From Canna indica (taxonomy: Eukaryota > Streptophyta > Magnoliopsida > Zingiberales > Cannaceae): DNA of 64,000 nucleotides. Shown piece after piece: positions 12,101 to 27,100 of this stretch. The notes beneath the pieces were generated by a model that ran no database searches, had not been told where the DNA came from, and saw only the letters and a list, made by a program, of their open reading frames with translations. Each line of letters starts with the position of its first letter. Position 1 is the first letter of the stretch. The stretch spans positions 5,148,501-5,212,500 of the forward strand of contig CP136895.1 of assembly GCA_034359265.1 (NCBI GenBank), read 5' to 3'. The position numbers were made by a program, and so were the translations under genes.

Positions 12101-15100
12101 CCTCCAAGAGGTGTTATGAGTGATTTCACTCTTGAAACAATTGGGGCAAAGTCTTCTTCGACCTGGAGAAACAATAAAAGAGAAGATAAAAGCTATATAA
12201 TGTCCATGCCACCATGGTGTCAAGTGACAACCAATATACAAAAAATAATGTGACATCTTGTAACATTTGGATCAAGGTTTGAAAACTCGTACTGTACGGG
12301 GCGGTACGTACCCTTTTTTGCCTTTACGGCATGGTTTAAAAAATCGGCCGAAACGGTACGATAAGCCCGGTATTTACCGGTTTTTGGGGATTCCGGTATT
12401 CGATATACCCGGTATTTGAAAATACCGGGTATATATGGTATACCGGGCGGTATATGGCGGTATTTCGCCATATACCGCTCGGTAAGGGCGGTATATGTAT
12501 CATACCGCCTGGTATGAAGCGATATTGGGTTGTTGTTTTTTTTATTAGAGTCAGATATAACTCTAATAATACATAATTGATGAATAAATGCTTAAAATCA
12601 ATATTCAAATGTCAAATATATGAATACAATGTTTAAAAGCCCCCTTGACCCCCGCCCGCTAATCGGCTAGCGGGACCGCCGAAGACTTTGCATAGCACAA
12701 CATAAGACGTAGCGCAACATCAACTAAGATGATGAATACCATGTGTCGCCCTATATTAATTCTAATGTAATTCTCTTGTATCTGTGAAAAATCCTAATAC
12801 AGTACCAAATAGCTTTTAAACATTGTATTCATGTATTTGACATTTGAATATTAATTTTAAGCATTTATTCATCAATTATGTATTATTAGAGTTATATCTA
12901 ACTCTAAAAAAAAAACGGTATGCTATTTTCCGTACCAGACCGTGTGTCGGTACGGTACCGGTTTCGGCCGGTGATCGAAATCGGTACCGGTACAGAGATT
13001 TTAAACCTTGCTTTACGGTATTCGGTATTGGTAAATTCCGGGCTTACTGCCCGGTATTTGCTGTGTACCGCCCTTACCGGGCAGTACACTTAACTCATAC
13101 CATGGCTGTGTCGTGCTGCACACAGCACAACCATTGTGTCGTGTGCAGCACGGCACAGCAGCATGGCTGTGCCGTGTGCTGCTGCAGCACAGCAACCATG
13201 CTGTTGTCAGCATGCATGTGCTGCCATCTGTCAGCACGGTACCATTTCCAGTACTACCGGACCATACCATGTATCGGTACGGTACCGGTACCGAAACCGA
13301 GATTTTAAACCTTGGTTTGGATAGTCAACAACCATCAAATTTATTGTACCAAACAATGCCCTCTATCATCAACCAGATGCAAAGGCACTACGAACAAGAA
13401 ACAGTGAAATGGATAAACATCAGTGTTTCTTAAAGCTCATGACTTCATAAAACACATAGGCATTTTAATTTTATTTTACAAAGAGGCGAATCGTATAAAA
13501 CATTTCTATGTGAGAGCTCTTAAATTTGAGATCAAATAAATTTGACAAGGAGAAAGGAAGTAGACAAACAGAAATTACATCATCTCACTGGTTTTATTGA
13601 ATTATTCTCTATTTTGTATTTTACCATTACCACTTTGTTTTCTTTATCAATATAATCCATGTCAAAAATCTCATGGCAACTTTTTTCCAATCTCCAATCT
13701 GCAGTTGCAGAGAGTCACATTCATATGAGAGATACAGCTCAAAAGTTGTGGATTCAAAAATTTTTGAACTCTTTAAATCTTCATCTTGTTTCCCGCACAA
13801 ATTAACAAGAAGCATTTTATATAGTACCACAACTGTATCCACCAACAGCCATGGATCCCATTTCCCAATCTGCCAGAACTGTATAAAAGAATAAATCATA
13901 GCCAGTATACAGAAATAGCACAAGGAAAAACATTCAGACAAGTGAACCAGTACAAATCAGTGTTATTAATGGCGGATGGCGGCTCATGGCGGAAAGCCAA
14001 AAATCTGCCATACAGATATGGCGGATGGCGTTGCGGCCAATGGCGGAAGCATGGCGGCTGAATATATATATATATATATATAACAACTACAACTAAGCAG
14101 TAAGCACTAATAAGTAATAACATATATCAAGAACAATAAAATTAGAAACATGATAGGAAATAAAATTCACCAAATGTAACATAAACATAATTAAAGACAT
14201 AATGTGTCCATACATAAGCTGTGATTTGTAAATCCTACAAATTTGAACAGCAAAACAAATTTGAACATCAACATATTCAGAAATTTAAAAAAAAAAGTTG
14301 AGTGAGAACTGAAATGAAAAACAAACAGGAAAAAAAAACATAAGTATAAAACTGAAATGATCAAATGAAAGAAAAAAAAACAGGAAAAAAATTATATACC
14401 CACTGAAGTAAAAAAAAGAATGAACAAAACAGAAGGAAAAAAAACAGAAACGAAAAAATGAAAGAAAGAAAGAAAAACAGAAGTATAGAACTAAAAAACA
14501 GGAAAAAAAACAGAAGAATGAAAGAAAGAAACAGAAAGAAAAAAAACAGAAGTAAAAAAAAAATTGAACAAACCAGTAAGGCAGTAAGTAAAAAAACATA
14601 AAGAAAGAGAGATGAAAGAAAGAAAACAGCCGCAAATAAGAAAGAAAGAAAGAAAAACAGAAGTAAAAAGAAAACAGAAGAGAAACAGGAAAAAAAATAA
14701 AACAAGAAAAAAAATCAGAAACAGGAAAAAAGAAAAGAAAACAGAAGTAAAATCGAAAGAAACCGGAAAAAAAATCTGCAGATACGTATGGGAGAGAAAA
14801 GAAACAGGAAATAACCTAAAAAAACAAGAAAAAATTAATGATATGAAGAAGAGAAGTGAATGGGAGAGAAATACCTTAAAAAACAGTAAAAACTGCTATT
14901 TTGCCGCCGGAGTTCGTCGCCGGACTGGAGCAGCCGCCAGCCACCATGAAGTTTTAGGGTTTTAATTTTAACCCTTTTTAAAAAATTACACAAATGCCCC
15001 TACGTTTAAATTAAAAAATAAAAAAAATGATGAAGTGATACCATTTCCGCCATTGGCGCCATCTCCGCCATGGCAGATGGCGGGCGCCATGCGGAAACCG

Positions 15101-18100
15101 CAACATTGCGGTTTCTGCATGGCGGATTTTGATAAATCCGCGACGCCATGGCTGCTATTAGACAACACTGGTACAAATGTATTCAGATAACAATGTTTAA
15201 AAGGAAAATAAATGAATCAGATTATTCAAGAAAAGAAAAAAACTCAAATTTGTTTCAGCTAATATATTTTAGGTTTTATGGTACTTCTTTTCTTGTTCTT
15301 CTAAATGTCATGCTCAACATTTTTGTGCCAATGGATGTTCTTCAGTCTTTGTATATTACACCACAGATTGTCATGCCCCAAAATCAATACATCATAGTTT
15401 TAAATCTGATATCGTGCCCCAAAATGGATACGTTTTAAATCTCAAATCGTAGTACTCGGTATAGGCAGTACGCATCATTTTTTCATAATAACAATACCGA
15501 TATAGGCCAGTACATGCAATACTGGCCATACCAGTTGTATAGACCCAATGGCTATTTTTTCAGTTGTTGGGGCTTTTTTTCAAATGGATACAATAATAAT
15601 TTTAGTTGTTGGAAGTTTTGGAACCAATTTCTAAGAGTTTTGAGGTCTATATAAAGCTTCAAACCTCCTATTTTCCTCTTTAGTCTTTACACTATTCTCT
15701 TACTCTAATCTATCTCAAATCTCTCATTAGCTCAACATTTCTTAAACGGGCCCGAGCTCAACGTCTCTTAAACGAGCTCGTGTTCAATGTTTCTTAAACG
15801 AGCTGAGCTCGAGCACATGCAAGCTCGACTCGGCTAGGCTCGGATACACCCTTATGAAAGGATTCTCTTTTAAGAGTGCAATAACATAATTATTTTTATT
15901 TTGAAGACTTCGGTAATATTTCAAAATATGGACATAGATAAAGAAATTTTACTAGTTATAAGTTGTGATTTTAACTAAAAATTTAAAGTTGAACGATTAA
16001 AATATATATATTAGATTTTTTATGTTTTAAATTGCCCCCCCCCCCAAAATTAAAGTTCTGTGTCCGCCACTGCAATACTGCATATAAGTATAATATAATT
16101 TTTGATATATAATTTACTATTATATAATTATATAAAAATTTTATATATAGTTATTATTTTTATTAGACCAACGTATATAATTAATTATATAATCACTATA
16201 AAATCAAATGTTGACCAAGAAATATGGGCAAAATAACAATTCCTACAAAACACAGGAAGTACAACTTACCTAGGAGATCTAGGTAAGCGACTTCCCACGT
16301 TTTTTCCACTTCTTGTCAACCAAACAAGAGGGAAAAAGTGAACTTCCTTGGAAGTTATACTTCGCGCATAACTTCTTGTCAACCAAATGAGCCCTAATAT
16401 GTTTAAGACTATATCATGAAAAAAACGAAAGTAATGGCACATGAACTGAATTGATAATAAATTTCACGTAGAAGATATAGTTTCAACAACATGATAATTT
16501 TACCAAGTAAAAAAAGTAATTTAGCCACTTACTGCAACTGACAAAGCTTCAGCAGCCCTATCAACTTCAGCAAACCATTCTTCAGCATGAATTCTCTTCA
16601 CCCGCCCTTTCCATGAAGACTCCATATCCTCGAAAAACTCAGAAGGAATTAACTTGAAGGAACTTATTTCCTGACCACTCTCACCACGTCGAGAGAGTGT
16701 GTCGCCTATTTTTTGAGAAATACAGCAACATTCATTGACCTGTCAAAAACATAGAGTAAATATACACCAAAAGAAGATGTCATGCTAAATTGACAAGTCA
16801 CAGAGGTACTGGACAGAGAAAAAACTAACAACCAACGGCCATCAACAAGCAATGACGACAAAATTCACATACCAGTACATCATATTCAACCTTCAACCCA
16901 GTTGCTATCCATGTTGGTTGCAATAAAATATGCAAAATAGCAGAAAGCTCAGGGTTGCTACTCATATGGATGATCTCATCAACTACATTCTTTATTCTAC
17001 AGAGCTCAATGTGATTAGCCTCCTTTAAATCAAGCAATTTTACAAGCTGCAACATATGAAAATGTCAGAGTCAGACCAGACTATGAAAGAGTTAGATGAC
17101 ATTTTAAATCAACATGAACACACTATAGAAACAATAAAGGCTTGCATAAAAATGAAATGGATAAGGTTTATGAATCAGTCCAACAAAAACTTGTACAAAC
17201 ATATGTCATGGGATGCCAGCAAATAAGCTATAAACTCTATCATTCATAAAAATACATACTAGAAGATCAAAACTCTGAAACTGAACCATCAACTTCTCAC
17301 ATGAATATGGAAGCCCACTGCACAAGGCTCCTATGGACACCAAGTCTAGGAAGATTCAGTGTATGGAACTTGTTGAAACAAGGTATAAATAATACTGTTG
17401 TGATAAAGTGAAGATAAGTATGAAAATAAATAAAAGTATGTTCTTTTGTTTTCTAGACTTTTGTAACTCCTCGTCTATATATTGAGGGGGAGAATTAGGT
17501 TAATGTGAAAGTTCCCACTCTTTAATCATTTCATGTGGTACCAAAGCAAATGAAACTCAAGCCACCACCCTCTTTTCTTTCCTCCTTTTTATTTTCTCCT
17601 CCACCATCCTTGGCCACCTTAATCACGTCTCGTGCTTCTTAGTGCACCACATCACACTATCCAACATTCCAACAAGTTAGGAGTTCTTCGAGAATCGTGA
17701 AAAAACATGACGAAAAAAGAAAGCGAAAAAAAAATTCTTTTCTACTTCAAGCGAAACCCTAGCCTCCATCTCCAAAAATCTCTCCCTTCTCTTTCTCAGC
17801 TACAGTAGCGCCATCCCTCTTGCTTGTCTCCTCTACCTTTTCTAAGGTTAAGATTATGTAATCTCTCAATCCTAACCCTACCTAGCTACCTCATCTTGTA
17901 TTTCTTATATTTTCTTTGTCTCTTTTCTTCCTTCACTCTTCCTTCTAAAGAAAGGGAAAAAAACACACTATTTATTTTCCTTATACCTATCAAATGCCAC
18001 ATGCCATTATCATGCCATGACCACACATCTATTCTATTTAAATTGTGGAGTTCACCAACAGCTCCAGGACACTACCAACTTCTAACTTTGCACCAAGCTC

Positions 18101-21100
18101 TCCAACCAAGAAAGGGGCAAGTCCAAACTTTCCTTCCCTGAGAATCACTACCTATACTACATTAAGTTGTGCCACCTGCACATTAATAAGGGAAGGGAGA
18201 GGGCATCTAGACATAACTTTTCTTGGTGCAATGTTTTTTTATGTCAATAAGTTGCTTTAGTATGTACTATTCTTGGTACTGCACCCACAGCAAGCTGCTT
18301 TAATGTGTACTACTTCTCCATGCCGCATTCTTAGCAGGCTTTCTCTATGCATCATAACATCGCGACATTAGCACACACATCTCCCATTTGCATCTCTATT
18401 TGTACCTCTTTGCAGACGCTTCTCTCAATGCACCTCTCTGCATAATCTTCTTTGCTTTACATGAAATTGCCTCCCTACACACCTCCCTAAGCTCTTCCCT
18501 CTTTACAAGGATAAACCTCTCACATAGTTTTTATTTCTCTTTGTGCACCTCTAGCTTACCCTGGCTTCATTATGTGCAACTCTCAGCAAGATATAACCAC
18601 TTTGTGAACCTCTTTTGTAAGACCTTACCCTTAGTGCACCTCTCGGTAAGCTTTTGTCTCTCTCCATGCACCTTTAGCAGATCATTGCTTCTCTTTGTAC
18701 ACCATTCTACAAAACCTTGCCTCTATCAACGCACCTCTCTGTAAGACCTTTTCTCTCAGTGCACCAGATTGTACGACCTTGTCTATTAATCTAACTCTTT
18801 GTAGGCCATTAAATCTCCGTCTTGTTGTGTTAGCAACTTAACTGCTTATCATTTTTTTTATTTTTAGTTTCCAAATTCAAATGGTTTATGTTCACTACTG
18901 TCATGAGTTTCACAGGATGTTAAGAATATAAAGATATAAATAAATATTGTTGAGATATTGTGAAGGTAGATAAGGATTTGTTATTTTGTTTTTCTAGACT
19001 TTTGTAACTCCTACCTATATATTGAGGGGTAGGATAAGGTTATCTAAATGCTTTATATGTGTATCATTTCACACAATCTTACATCTGTAAGTACAGAAGC
19101 TCATCAACTTATCAACATATATTTTCTACATTGACAAAATCAGTGTAGTTGAGACTTGAGATATGGGTCCTTGGCTAGACGAGACCGTATACTGACATTT
19201 TCAACATAACCCTTCAGTAAGAACCATAAAGGAAGAGAAGTAGGTGAAAGCGAGAGGTGGTGGCAATGAAGGATGACAAATGATGGTTTAGTGAAGACAA
19301 ACTTATTGTCGCCCTTTGTCATAAAATGGAAATCTATCTCTCAAACCGTGTCTACTATACAGGCTAGTACATGTCTGCACTAGGCTAGTACTATACAATG
19401 TACCAAACAGGCCCATAAATCATAATAGGATAATATACTTCAAACTTTATAAAGAAGCTAAAGCCACATCTGGTAAAAGTTTGGATAGTCCCGCATTGGA
19501 TGTATAGCATGAGTGCACGACTTTATAACTCCTTGGACCTTACCCACATGGCTATAAATTCCAACCAGTATCATATTTTCTCAAAATTATCTAATCAGTC
19601 TTTTAAAGAACAACCTCACATAAACACAATCCCATAATCATTAATATCAGTAAGCCCCAAGCAACCAACAGTAAATAAGCACCTATGGGAGCAAGCTGGT
19701 ATAGAGTAGCATAACAATCCATAAAATATATTCAAAAAATACCTTTGCAGCTGATACACAAGTAAACTCGGGGATAGAGCAAGTCACACTATTCATAAGC
19801 CTGCATGCCTCTGCCAGAAAACTTCCAATTTACGCCTTTCCAGGAAAGCAAAGAAATTAAAGAAAACTAATATGTAACAAGTCAATCTTTGAATGACTAA
19901 AGTTAAAGAATAACTGAAGGTACAGACAGTTGTGTGAAAATTTTAAATTTGCAAAAAATGCTTGAGTGGGTTAGGAAATACGGGTGTGGATAAATTTCTA
20001 TTGGTTAATTTGGCTACTTTTCAATGTGTATTTTGACTATTGAGGACTGTTATGGCAAGGTTTTGAGGCTATACAGACCTCTAATATCTTATCCATTATA
20101 CTATGTGAACTCTTAAAAGCCCTCAATTGCTCTCTAACTCCCTCTCGATCTCCCTAAACCTCTTTCAATCTTTCTCAAACAACTATCGGAGCATTCTCTT
20201 AGGTAGCGTTTGGTTCAAGGGAATAGATGGGGAATGGAATAGTATTCCCAGAATCCCATCTATTCCTTTGTTTGATTGCACATAATTAATCCGAAATAGG
20301 TGGGGCCCCTGGAATACATAAGGAATAGCATTCCTTTGTATAAAGAATACTATTCCCTACTTTGAGGTGGGGAATAGCATTCCTGATGTATAAAGAATAC
20401 TATTCCCTTCTCCTTCGTTCCTTGCTTCCGCGTGTCTACACCCCGACATCGCGAGCAAGATGTCGTGCCCAAATTAAAATTAATTTAATTTTTATTGTAT
20501 TATTTATTAATTATAATAAATACAATATAAACTATTATTTTAAATAAATATATGCAATAAATAATTTTAAATTATTTTACATTAAATTCAGATTTTTATT
20601 ATATTATTATTAAATACAATAAATTATAATATATAATGTTATTACAAGTAAATATATTCAATAAATATATTTTAAAAGTTATTTCACAGTAATTTTCAGA
20701 TTTTTATTATATTAATCTTAATTACAATAAATTATAATATAAAAATATTATTATAAGTAAATATATTCAATTTTATTAAGAAGGATATTTTGGTCATTTA
20801 ACTTTATTTCTTATCTATTCCTTATGTTAACCAAACAAAATAATCTTATTCTTGATCTATTTACAATATCAACCAAACAAGGTAATACTATTCGTTGTCT
20901 ATTCTATTCTTTGTCTATAACTATTCCTTATGAATTCACTACATCCAACCAAATGCACCCTTAGCCTTTTAATATGAATTTATAAATCTTTAGTAGTTGA
21001 ACTAAATTGTACAAAATTTAAACTTATTGTGACTAGTTAGTTCTTAGTTGTGTTGTAGTTTAATTTCTTATAAATGTAAGCAATTTACTAAATCCTTTTT

Positions 21101-24100
21101 GAGTTTTTTTCCATTTTAATCAAGTTTTCATCTATTCAGGCTTTATACTAACATTTTTTACATCGTCTTTGCAAGGAAAACATCTAAAATTTAATTTTTT
21201 GGGTGAAAAAAAGGCCAAAAAGACAAAAAAAAAAAATTAACACATGTAATTCATTTTTGACAACCTCGTCTTTCTTGTTTTTGTTTCTTGATAAGAGTGG
21301 GAGAAGAAAGAATATAAGAGAAAAGGTGGAGCCCGATTTGATTATTTTCGTACTTCATGGAGGTTGAATGCGTGGAAAAGAGAATAATTGAAAAGCATGA
21401 GAATACTTCCCAAAGTGTAACTGGCCCATTAATATATGATCATGGGATTCATCAAGTGTCTGTTGTAGTATTGTTAATCCTCCACTAAACAATAAGCATA
21501 GTAGTAATGCCAACAACTTAAACATTTTTCCGGTCAAAACTGCTCTACTTCATTCTTCTTTGAGAAATGACCATGAATTGGGACTTACCCTGAATAGAGG
21601 ATGCAATCTCAAAACTTGGAGGGTTAAGCAGAAGATCCCTTATGTACCTACAAGAAAATTATTCAATTGGAGCACTGCCCATCAGAAGTTATTTGTGATA
21701 GAAAATAACAACAAATGTACATAATGCAATTTATGCAGGATGCCCTCCAAGAAGACATTAATACAGTAACTGAGTAGAAATTTGTACTTTGCAAAATTTG
21801 TAAATAGTGACGCAAAGTTTTATGTATGTCCAGCTCATTTTTATGATTGGAAATAAGGACAAAGAGAACATGAGATATCATGCACAACAGGAACTAGCAT
21901 TTGAGCAGTGTTATCAAATCGCACGATTTAGAATCATGAATCGTGCGACTCGATACGAGTCGCCCAGGCGGCAATTTGAATCGAACAGTGGAATCGTCGA
22001 TTGCATCGTTCGAATCGGCGATTCAACACGATTCGATTCAGAATCGCCGCTCTGTTGAATCGCGGCGTTTCACCTTCAAACGCACTCGAACAAAACTACT
22101 CTCTCCCTCGCCAATCGCCATTTCACCCTGCGGCTTCACTCGACAGAAGAAAAGGTTTTCTTCTTTGCACACTCGCCAACGCCACGACTGCATCTTCTCG
22201 TCGAGCGTGCTGTTAGGGACCCTCGGGTTTGTCAAGTCTCGTACGTGTCATGACGGTCCCTAACGTGCATTGTAAATATTTGTAAATATTGCATCATCCG
22301 CATTCATGTAAAACGTTCGTGCACCACCCATCGCTCTTGCCCGCGACTAGGTAACGCAGCATGAGCCGGTGGGGTGTGTGGATCATGTAATTATGCATTG
22401 TAAAAGCGCTTGCACACCGCCGGTGGGGTGTGCCCTTCCTTGACACTTTATTCTTGATGGGGGAGAACAATCCCAGCATTGTTCCCACGGTGCGTTCGAC
22501 ACCAGGGAGCGGAAATCAACTCCTCTCCGCCCTACAAGTGAAGAAAGGAGTTCGACGAGGCGAACTCACAATGGTGGCTGCAATGAAGCTGGAAGGATCA
22601 CTCGATGGAGCTTAACGAGAACCTGCAACAGTCTCTAGAGTACTCAACGAGTTTGAAGACGTGATGCCACCCGAACTACCAAAGGCCTTACCGCCAAAGA
22701 GGGGGGTGGATCATCGAATCGAGCTGGAGCCGGGGACTAAGGCCCCATACCGACCACCTTACCGTATGACGCCACCAGAGTTGGCGGAATTACCAAAGCA
22801 ACTAAAGGAACTGCTCGACGGAGGATTGATCCGCAGCTCCAAAGCCCCATTCGGAGCCCCTGTGTTGTTCCAAAAGGACAGGAGTCTCCGCCTCTGTGTG
22901 GACTACCAAGCTTTGAACAAAGTGACCGCGAAGAACAAGTACCCCATTCCGCTCATTATGGACCCGTTCGACCAACTTAGCCAAGCGAGGTACTTTTCCA
23001 AGCTGGACTTGAGATCGAGCTACTGGCAAGTGCGGATTGCAGAAGGGGGCGAAGGAAAGACTACTTGCATAACACACTATGGAGCTTACGAATTCTTGGT
23101 GATGTCGTTCAGCCTCACGAATGCTCCAACTACGTTCAGCACCATGATGAATCAGTTGTTCCATGAACACTTAGACAAATTTGTTGTGGTGTACTTAGAC
23201 GATATCGTGGTCTACAGCTGAACCTTGGAGGAGCACTTGCAACATTTGAAGATTATCTTCAAGATCCTCCGAGAGAACACTTTGTTCGTGAAACGGGAGA
23301 AGTGCTACTTCGCCCAAGAAGAGATCGACTTTCTGGGACATCGGGTTGGGGGCGGAAAGATTTGAATGGACAATGTAAAGGTCACAGAACTCAGGTCATT
23401 CCTTGGTTTTGTGAACTACTACCGAAGATTCATCGCCGGATATTCAAGGCGAGCAGCTCCTTAGGCAGCAGATTCTCTTCTCGCTCAACCTCTCCGGGTG
23501 GACTGCCCTCTTTAGGGCTTATCTCAGCGGCTGATCATGTGCCGAGTTAAGTCAACGATGTCGAACTCAATGGACCCAAATACAACCTCTCTGTGCACCT
23601 CCATCAACCTCTCTGTGCCTAATACCTCAAGCGATTTTAAAGGTAGCGCCTCGAGAGCGCCTTGAGTCCTTGACAACCATGGAAAAGAGTCATAAACTTC
23701 AACTAGCAAAGAGGAATGATTCTCACCAAGGATCTTAACAGCTCTTTATCCACAATACTTGAAGTATTAAGATTTTGAAACATTCCAGGTAAAACCACAA
23801 AACAAATGATCAAAGAGTCATGAGCTCTAATGATCTCAGCAGTTTAAAGATCCGACCATAATGCAACATAGACAATTACTTTCAAAAAGCAGCAACTCTT
23901 GATCAAATAATATAAATTAACATATAGTACAAATAATCACTACTGTCCAGCCAAATCTTAACAACCAGCCAACAATATGGAGCAAACACAATCACACAAA
24001 AAAAACTCAACTCAGTGCAAACTTGTCTAATTCAATTGACAAATTGCTAGGTTAAACTCTCTTAAGAACCTACAAAATTTTGAAGCCACTCCTTTCTAGT

Positions 24101-27100
24101 TCAGATTATGAAGACAGAACAATGTAATGTTCTACTTACAGTGCTGGAAGACCACCGCAATCAGCAGGAAGCAGCACTTTCAACAAGCTGGGTATTCCTT
24201 CAGTTGGTAAGACTCCTAACAAATGTGTACATAATGGATAAGAATTAAACTTCAAAAGGATAACCATGATAGCAAGGTCAAAGGCAATATTCTAATATAA
24301 AATGGCATCTCTAACCTATTTGAGTTGCTGTTCCAAGATACAACGGTTGAGGTCTTTTACTTGAAGAAACAGTGACATTTCTGAATGTGGTGTGGTGATC
24401 AAGACCATAAATTTCCCTAACCTTGTGGAATAAAAAAGTATTGATCAACAGATAAAAGAACTATCTCTAACATAAAACTAATATGGTCGGCTCAAGAAGC
24501 AATAACAAGTCAGTGGCAGACAGATATTTATGCAATGGTAATTATGAGTGATTAAAAAAAATCCTACTAGTTAGGTTGCATTAAGTAGTGAAGAAATATG
24601 AAATGTTTGATGTAATAAAAACTAAATTTGCAAACCTTGGACAAAATCTCTTCAATAGGATTGCCATTAAACCATTCGAAAGGCTTTCCATTACATTCTC
24701 CCCACAAAAGTCCACCCTCACCAAATTCTCCCCACCGACAAGTACCTGCAAAGAATAGAATTAAAGTCAAATTTATTATACCAATATTATATAATCCTTA
24801 AATAAGATGTAAATAATTTAAACCATTCAGGTTCAGGATGGAAAAAAAAGTGTACAATATGCACTAAAAAAATGATGATACATAATTTCATCGACCTGCC
24901 GACTTCTAAAGTTAAAGGCATCTTCACAAGTGCAAGAGACATGTCAAAATATACTACTAAATCAATTGCCTTTTGCTTTTTAAACTGAGGGACTTTTTAA
25001 TATAAGCAGCTGAATTGTTACAAAATTATATTTCTAATATACACTATGCTATACTTCAAAGACTTGGACTTCAAAAGAAGAGACAAGGCATGACAGGTGG
25101 TATTAGGTCGTCAAGAAGAATCATTATATGAAATCTGGAAGAAACATCTTCTGATTCAAATATGAAGAATACATTCTACCAAGAGAACATACAAGATAAT
25201 AACAAAACCTGAAGAATTATGTCTCAAAGAAGTGTGCAGATATAGGTGGTGATAGCGACAAGTCCGAAGCTTCATAACTATTGCTTCCTCTGTAAGACCA
25301 TCTTCTGCTGAAAATGTCTTCATTGTTTCCAGTACTGAGACCATGCAATAACCTTTTGCTGATCGCGAGATCCCTAATTTGAAGTGTGTATTAATATTAG
25401 AAAACAATCAAGTATAATTCAATATTTAGTACTTATGTTTGTCGAAAATATATTATAAAGTAAAGTGGAAACAAGTGAATGACTCAAAATTAACTATATA
25501 GGATTTCATAACTAGGATTTATCTGCAAGACAAATAACCAATGGAAGCAACAAGCAACAACAGCATAAAGACAAAGAAGAAGGTTAGCATGAATCGCATG
25601 ATAGTACTCTCTAGATAGGCAAATAGGATCAAGATCCAACTGCTTCAAGTTCAGTTAGTCAATGTATATCAGAATAAGATTTTAAGTTACCATTATAGTA
25701 ACATCAATTAAAGAACTTTAAACCCGTTATGTTGTTAATGCAGATGAGAAAGTCACAAGCAAATAAAAGAAAATAAATTCATGCTTCCCCAGAGAAATGT
25801 TGCATTATAACTTTGAATGAAGCTGCCATAGCCAGCTCTGTCTTCCAGTCTCGAAGAAGAGGTAAAGCAAGACATTTGATCACTCTGATCTGCATTTTTT
25901 TATGAGCGCACCATATGGCACAAAAAATCAACTCCGATGATTATCAGTGAGAACTGGAACCATGGTAGGTTATGTCCTCCCTAAGAGTGACAGCAAGACA
26001 TCCAATTATGCAGATGACAGACCTGTTTCTGTAATAAAGTTGCTGATTACTGGAGAGCATGCATGGCAGTCTGACTAATTGAGATCTCTGAAGTGACACC
26101 AGATCCCTCCTTAATTTCTAAACAAAGCCCATCAATCAATACGTTGCTACACTATCCTATTTTTGCTATTTACTTTCTGGAAAAAATCATTTTTGCATAC
26201 TCAACTCACAAAGAGGCTATTCAATTGTCGCCTGATATGTGAAAAATGACTAAATTTTCTAATACGATGCTTTGAATTGATTTTCCCTGAAGACGCTTCA
26301 GATATATATAAGGACGTACAGTGCAAGAGACATATGATTTAATTAGCCCCTAGCTAATTTGAAATTAAAAAAAGAGCATGGTAACATATACTAATGTGCC
26401 AAGCATATGAAACAAGAGCCCAATAGCAACCAATCTTGACTTCAGATTATAAAAGACTAAATATCATAAAGAAGTCATTCAGTTGCTGCGTACATTATGA
26501 CTGTTAGAACAAAAAAAATATTACCAATTTTAGTAACAACATATTTGAGACATAAGCATTTCAAAATCACACAAAACATGCTAAAACCTTATCAACTTAG
26601 AAGCTTTCAAGCATGCAAAAACCTTAACTACAATTCTATCAACTGAGGTCTGTGTTTAAAACTACTATAATCAATCTAAAAATACCAACTACTGGCATTG
26701 GATCGGGGAACTCCACATCATGATCAGCTCCAGCAAGGCCAAAAACATAAGGACTACCAGGATGTGCATGACTGCAATATAAAGTATCAATCAGGTGATC
26801 AGTGACGGTTATATTAGAATGAAAACTAAGGAAATGGTAAAAGAAGAATTTGCCTAAGTAAAATGAGAAAGAAAAAAAATCAATCAATCAATATTAGGGG
26901 TGGCAATTTTATCCGCATCCGCTAACTAAAAACTGCATCCGCACCGAATCCGATCCATATCCGCAAGTAAAAATGGATATGGATACGGATATGGATTTAG
27001 AAAACTTATATCCGCGCGGATACGGATATGACTATGGATCTGCACCGCCTATCCGCTTTTCTGAATTACTATTTTATCCATATAAATTATTAATATATAT

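Larger units (their letters stand above)
12273..13314. mobile_element. GGTACC-family element, copy 3 (outer), interrupted by copy 4
   Basis: Flanks ATTTGGAT (12265-12272) and GTTTGGAT (13315-13322) match at 7 of 8. Ends are CAAGGTTTGAAAACTCG and, on the other strand, CAAGGTTTAAAATCTCGG. About 353 bp once the nested copy and its duplication are removed. The right half holds TGTGCTGCTGCAGCACAG-type palindromes. Confidence 0.82.

Noticed and set aside
12844..13433. Cys/His-rich frames of 100-154 codons.
   Set aside because: They translate the TGTGCTGCTGCAGCACAG palindromic part of the GGTACC elements.
14285..14965. Open frames of about 115 codons on both strands (Phe-rich minus, Lys/Arg-rich plus).
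   Set aside because: They are translations of the purine-rich simple tract inside a hAT-like element.
15430..15545. A tenth GGTACC-family copy.
   Set aside because: Motifs such as GTACTCGG and CCAGTACATGCAATACTGG are present but the ends are too decayed and no target duplication was found.
17824..18744. Two Ser/Leu-rich frames of 105-118 codons.
   Set aside because: They fall inside the non-coding LTR element and follow its CTCT-rich composition; no gag signature.
22661..23221. An apparently intact 187-codon gypsy reverse transcriptase.
   Set aside because: It ends in a stop directly after the YLDD block and lacks the thumb, RNase H, integrase and LTRs; a fragment only.
24416..24421. Using GTTAG/GGAAATT as the acceptor of MSH1 exon 10.
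   Set aside because: It would break phase with exon 9; the acceptor five bases earlier in the transcript restores VREIYG.
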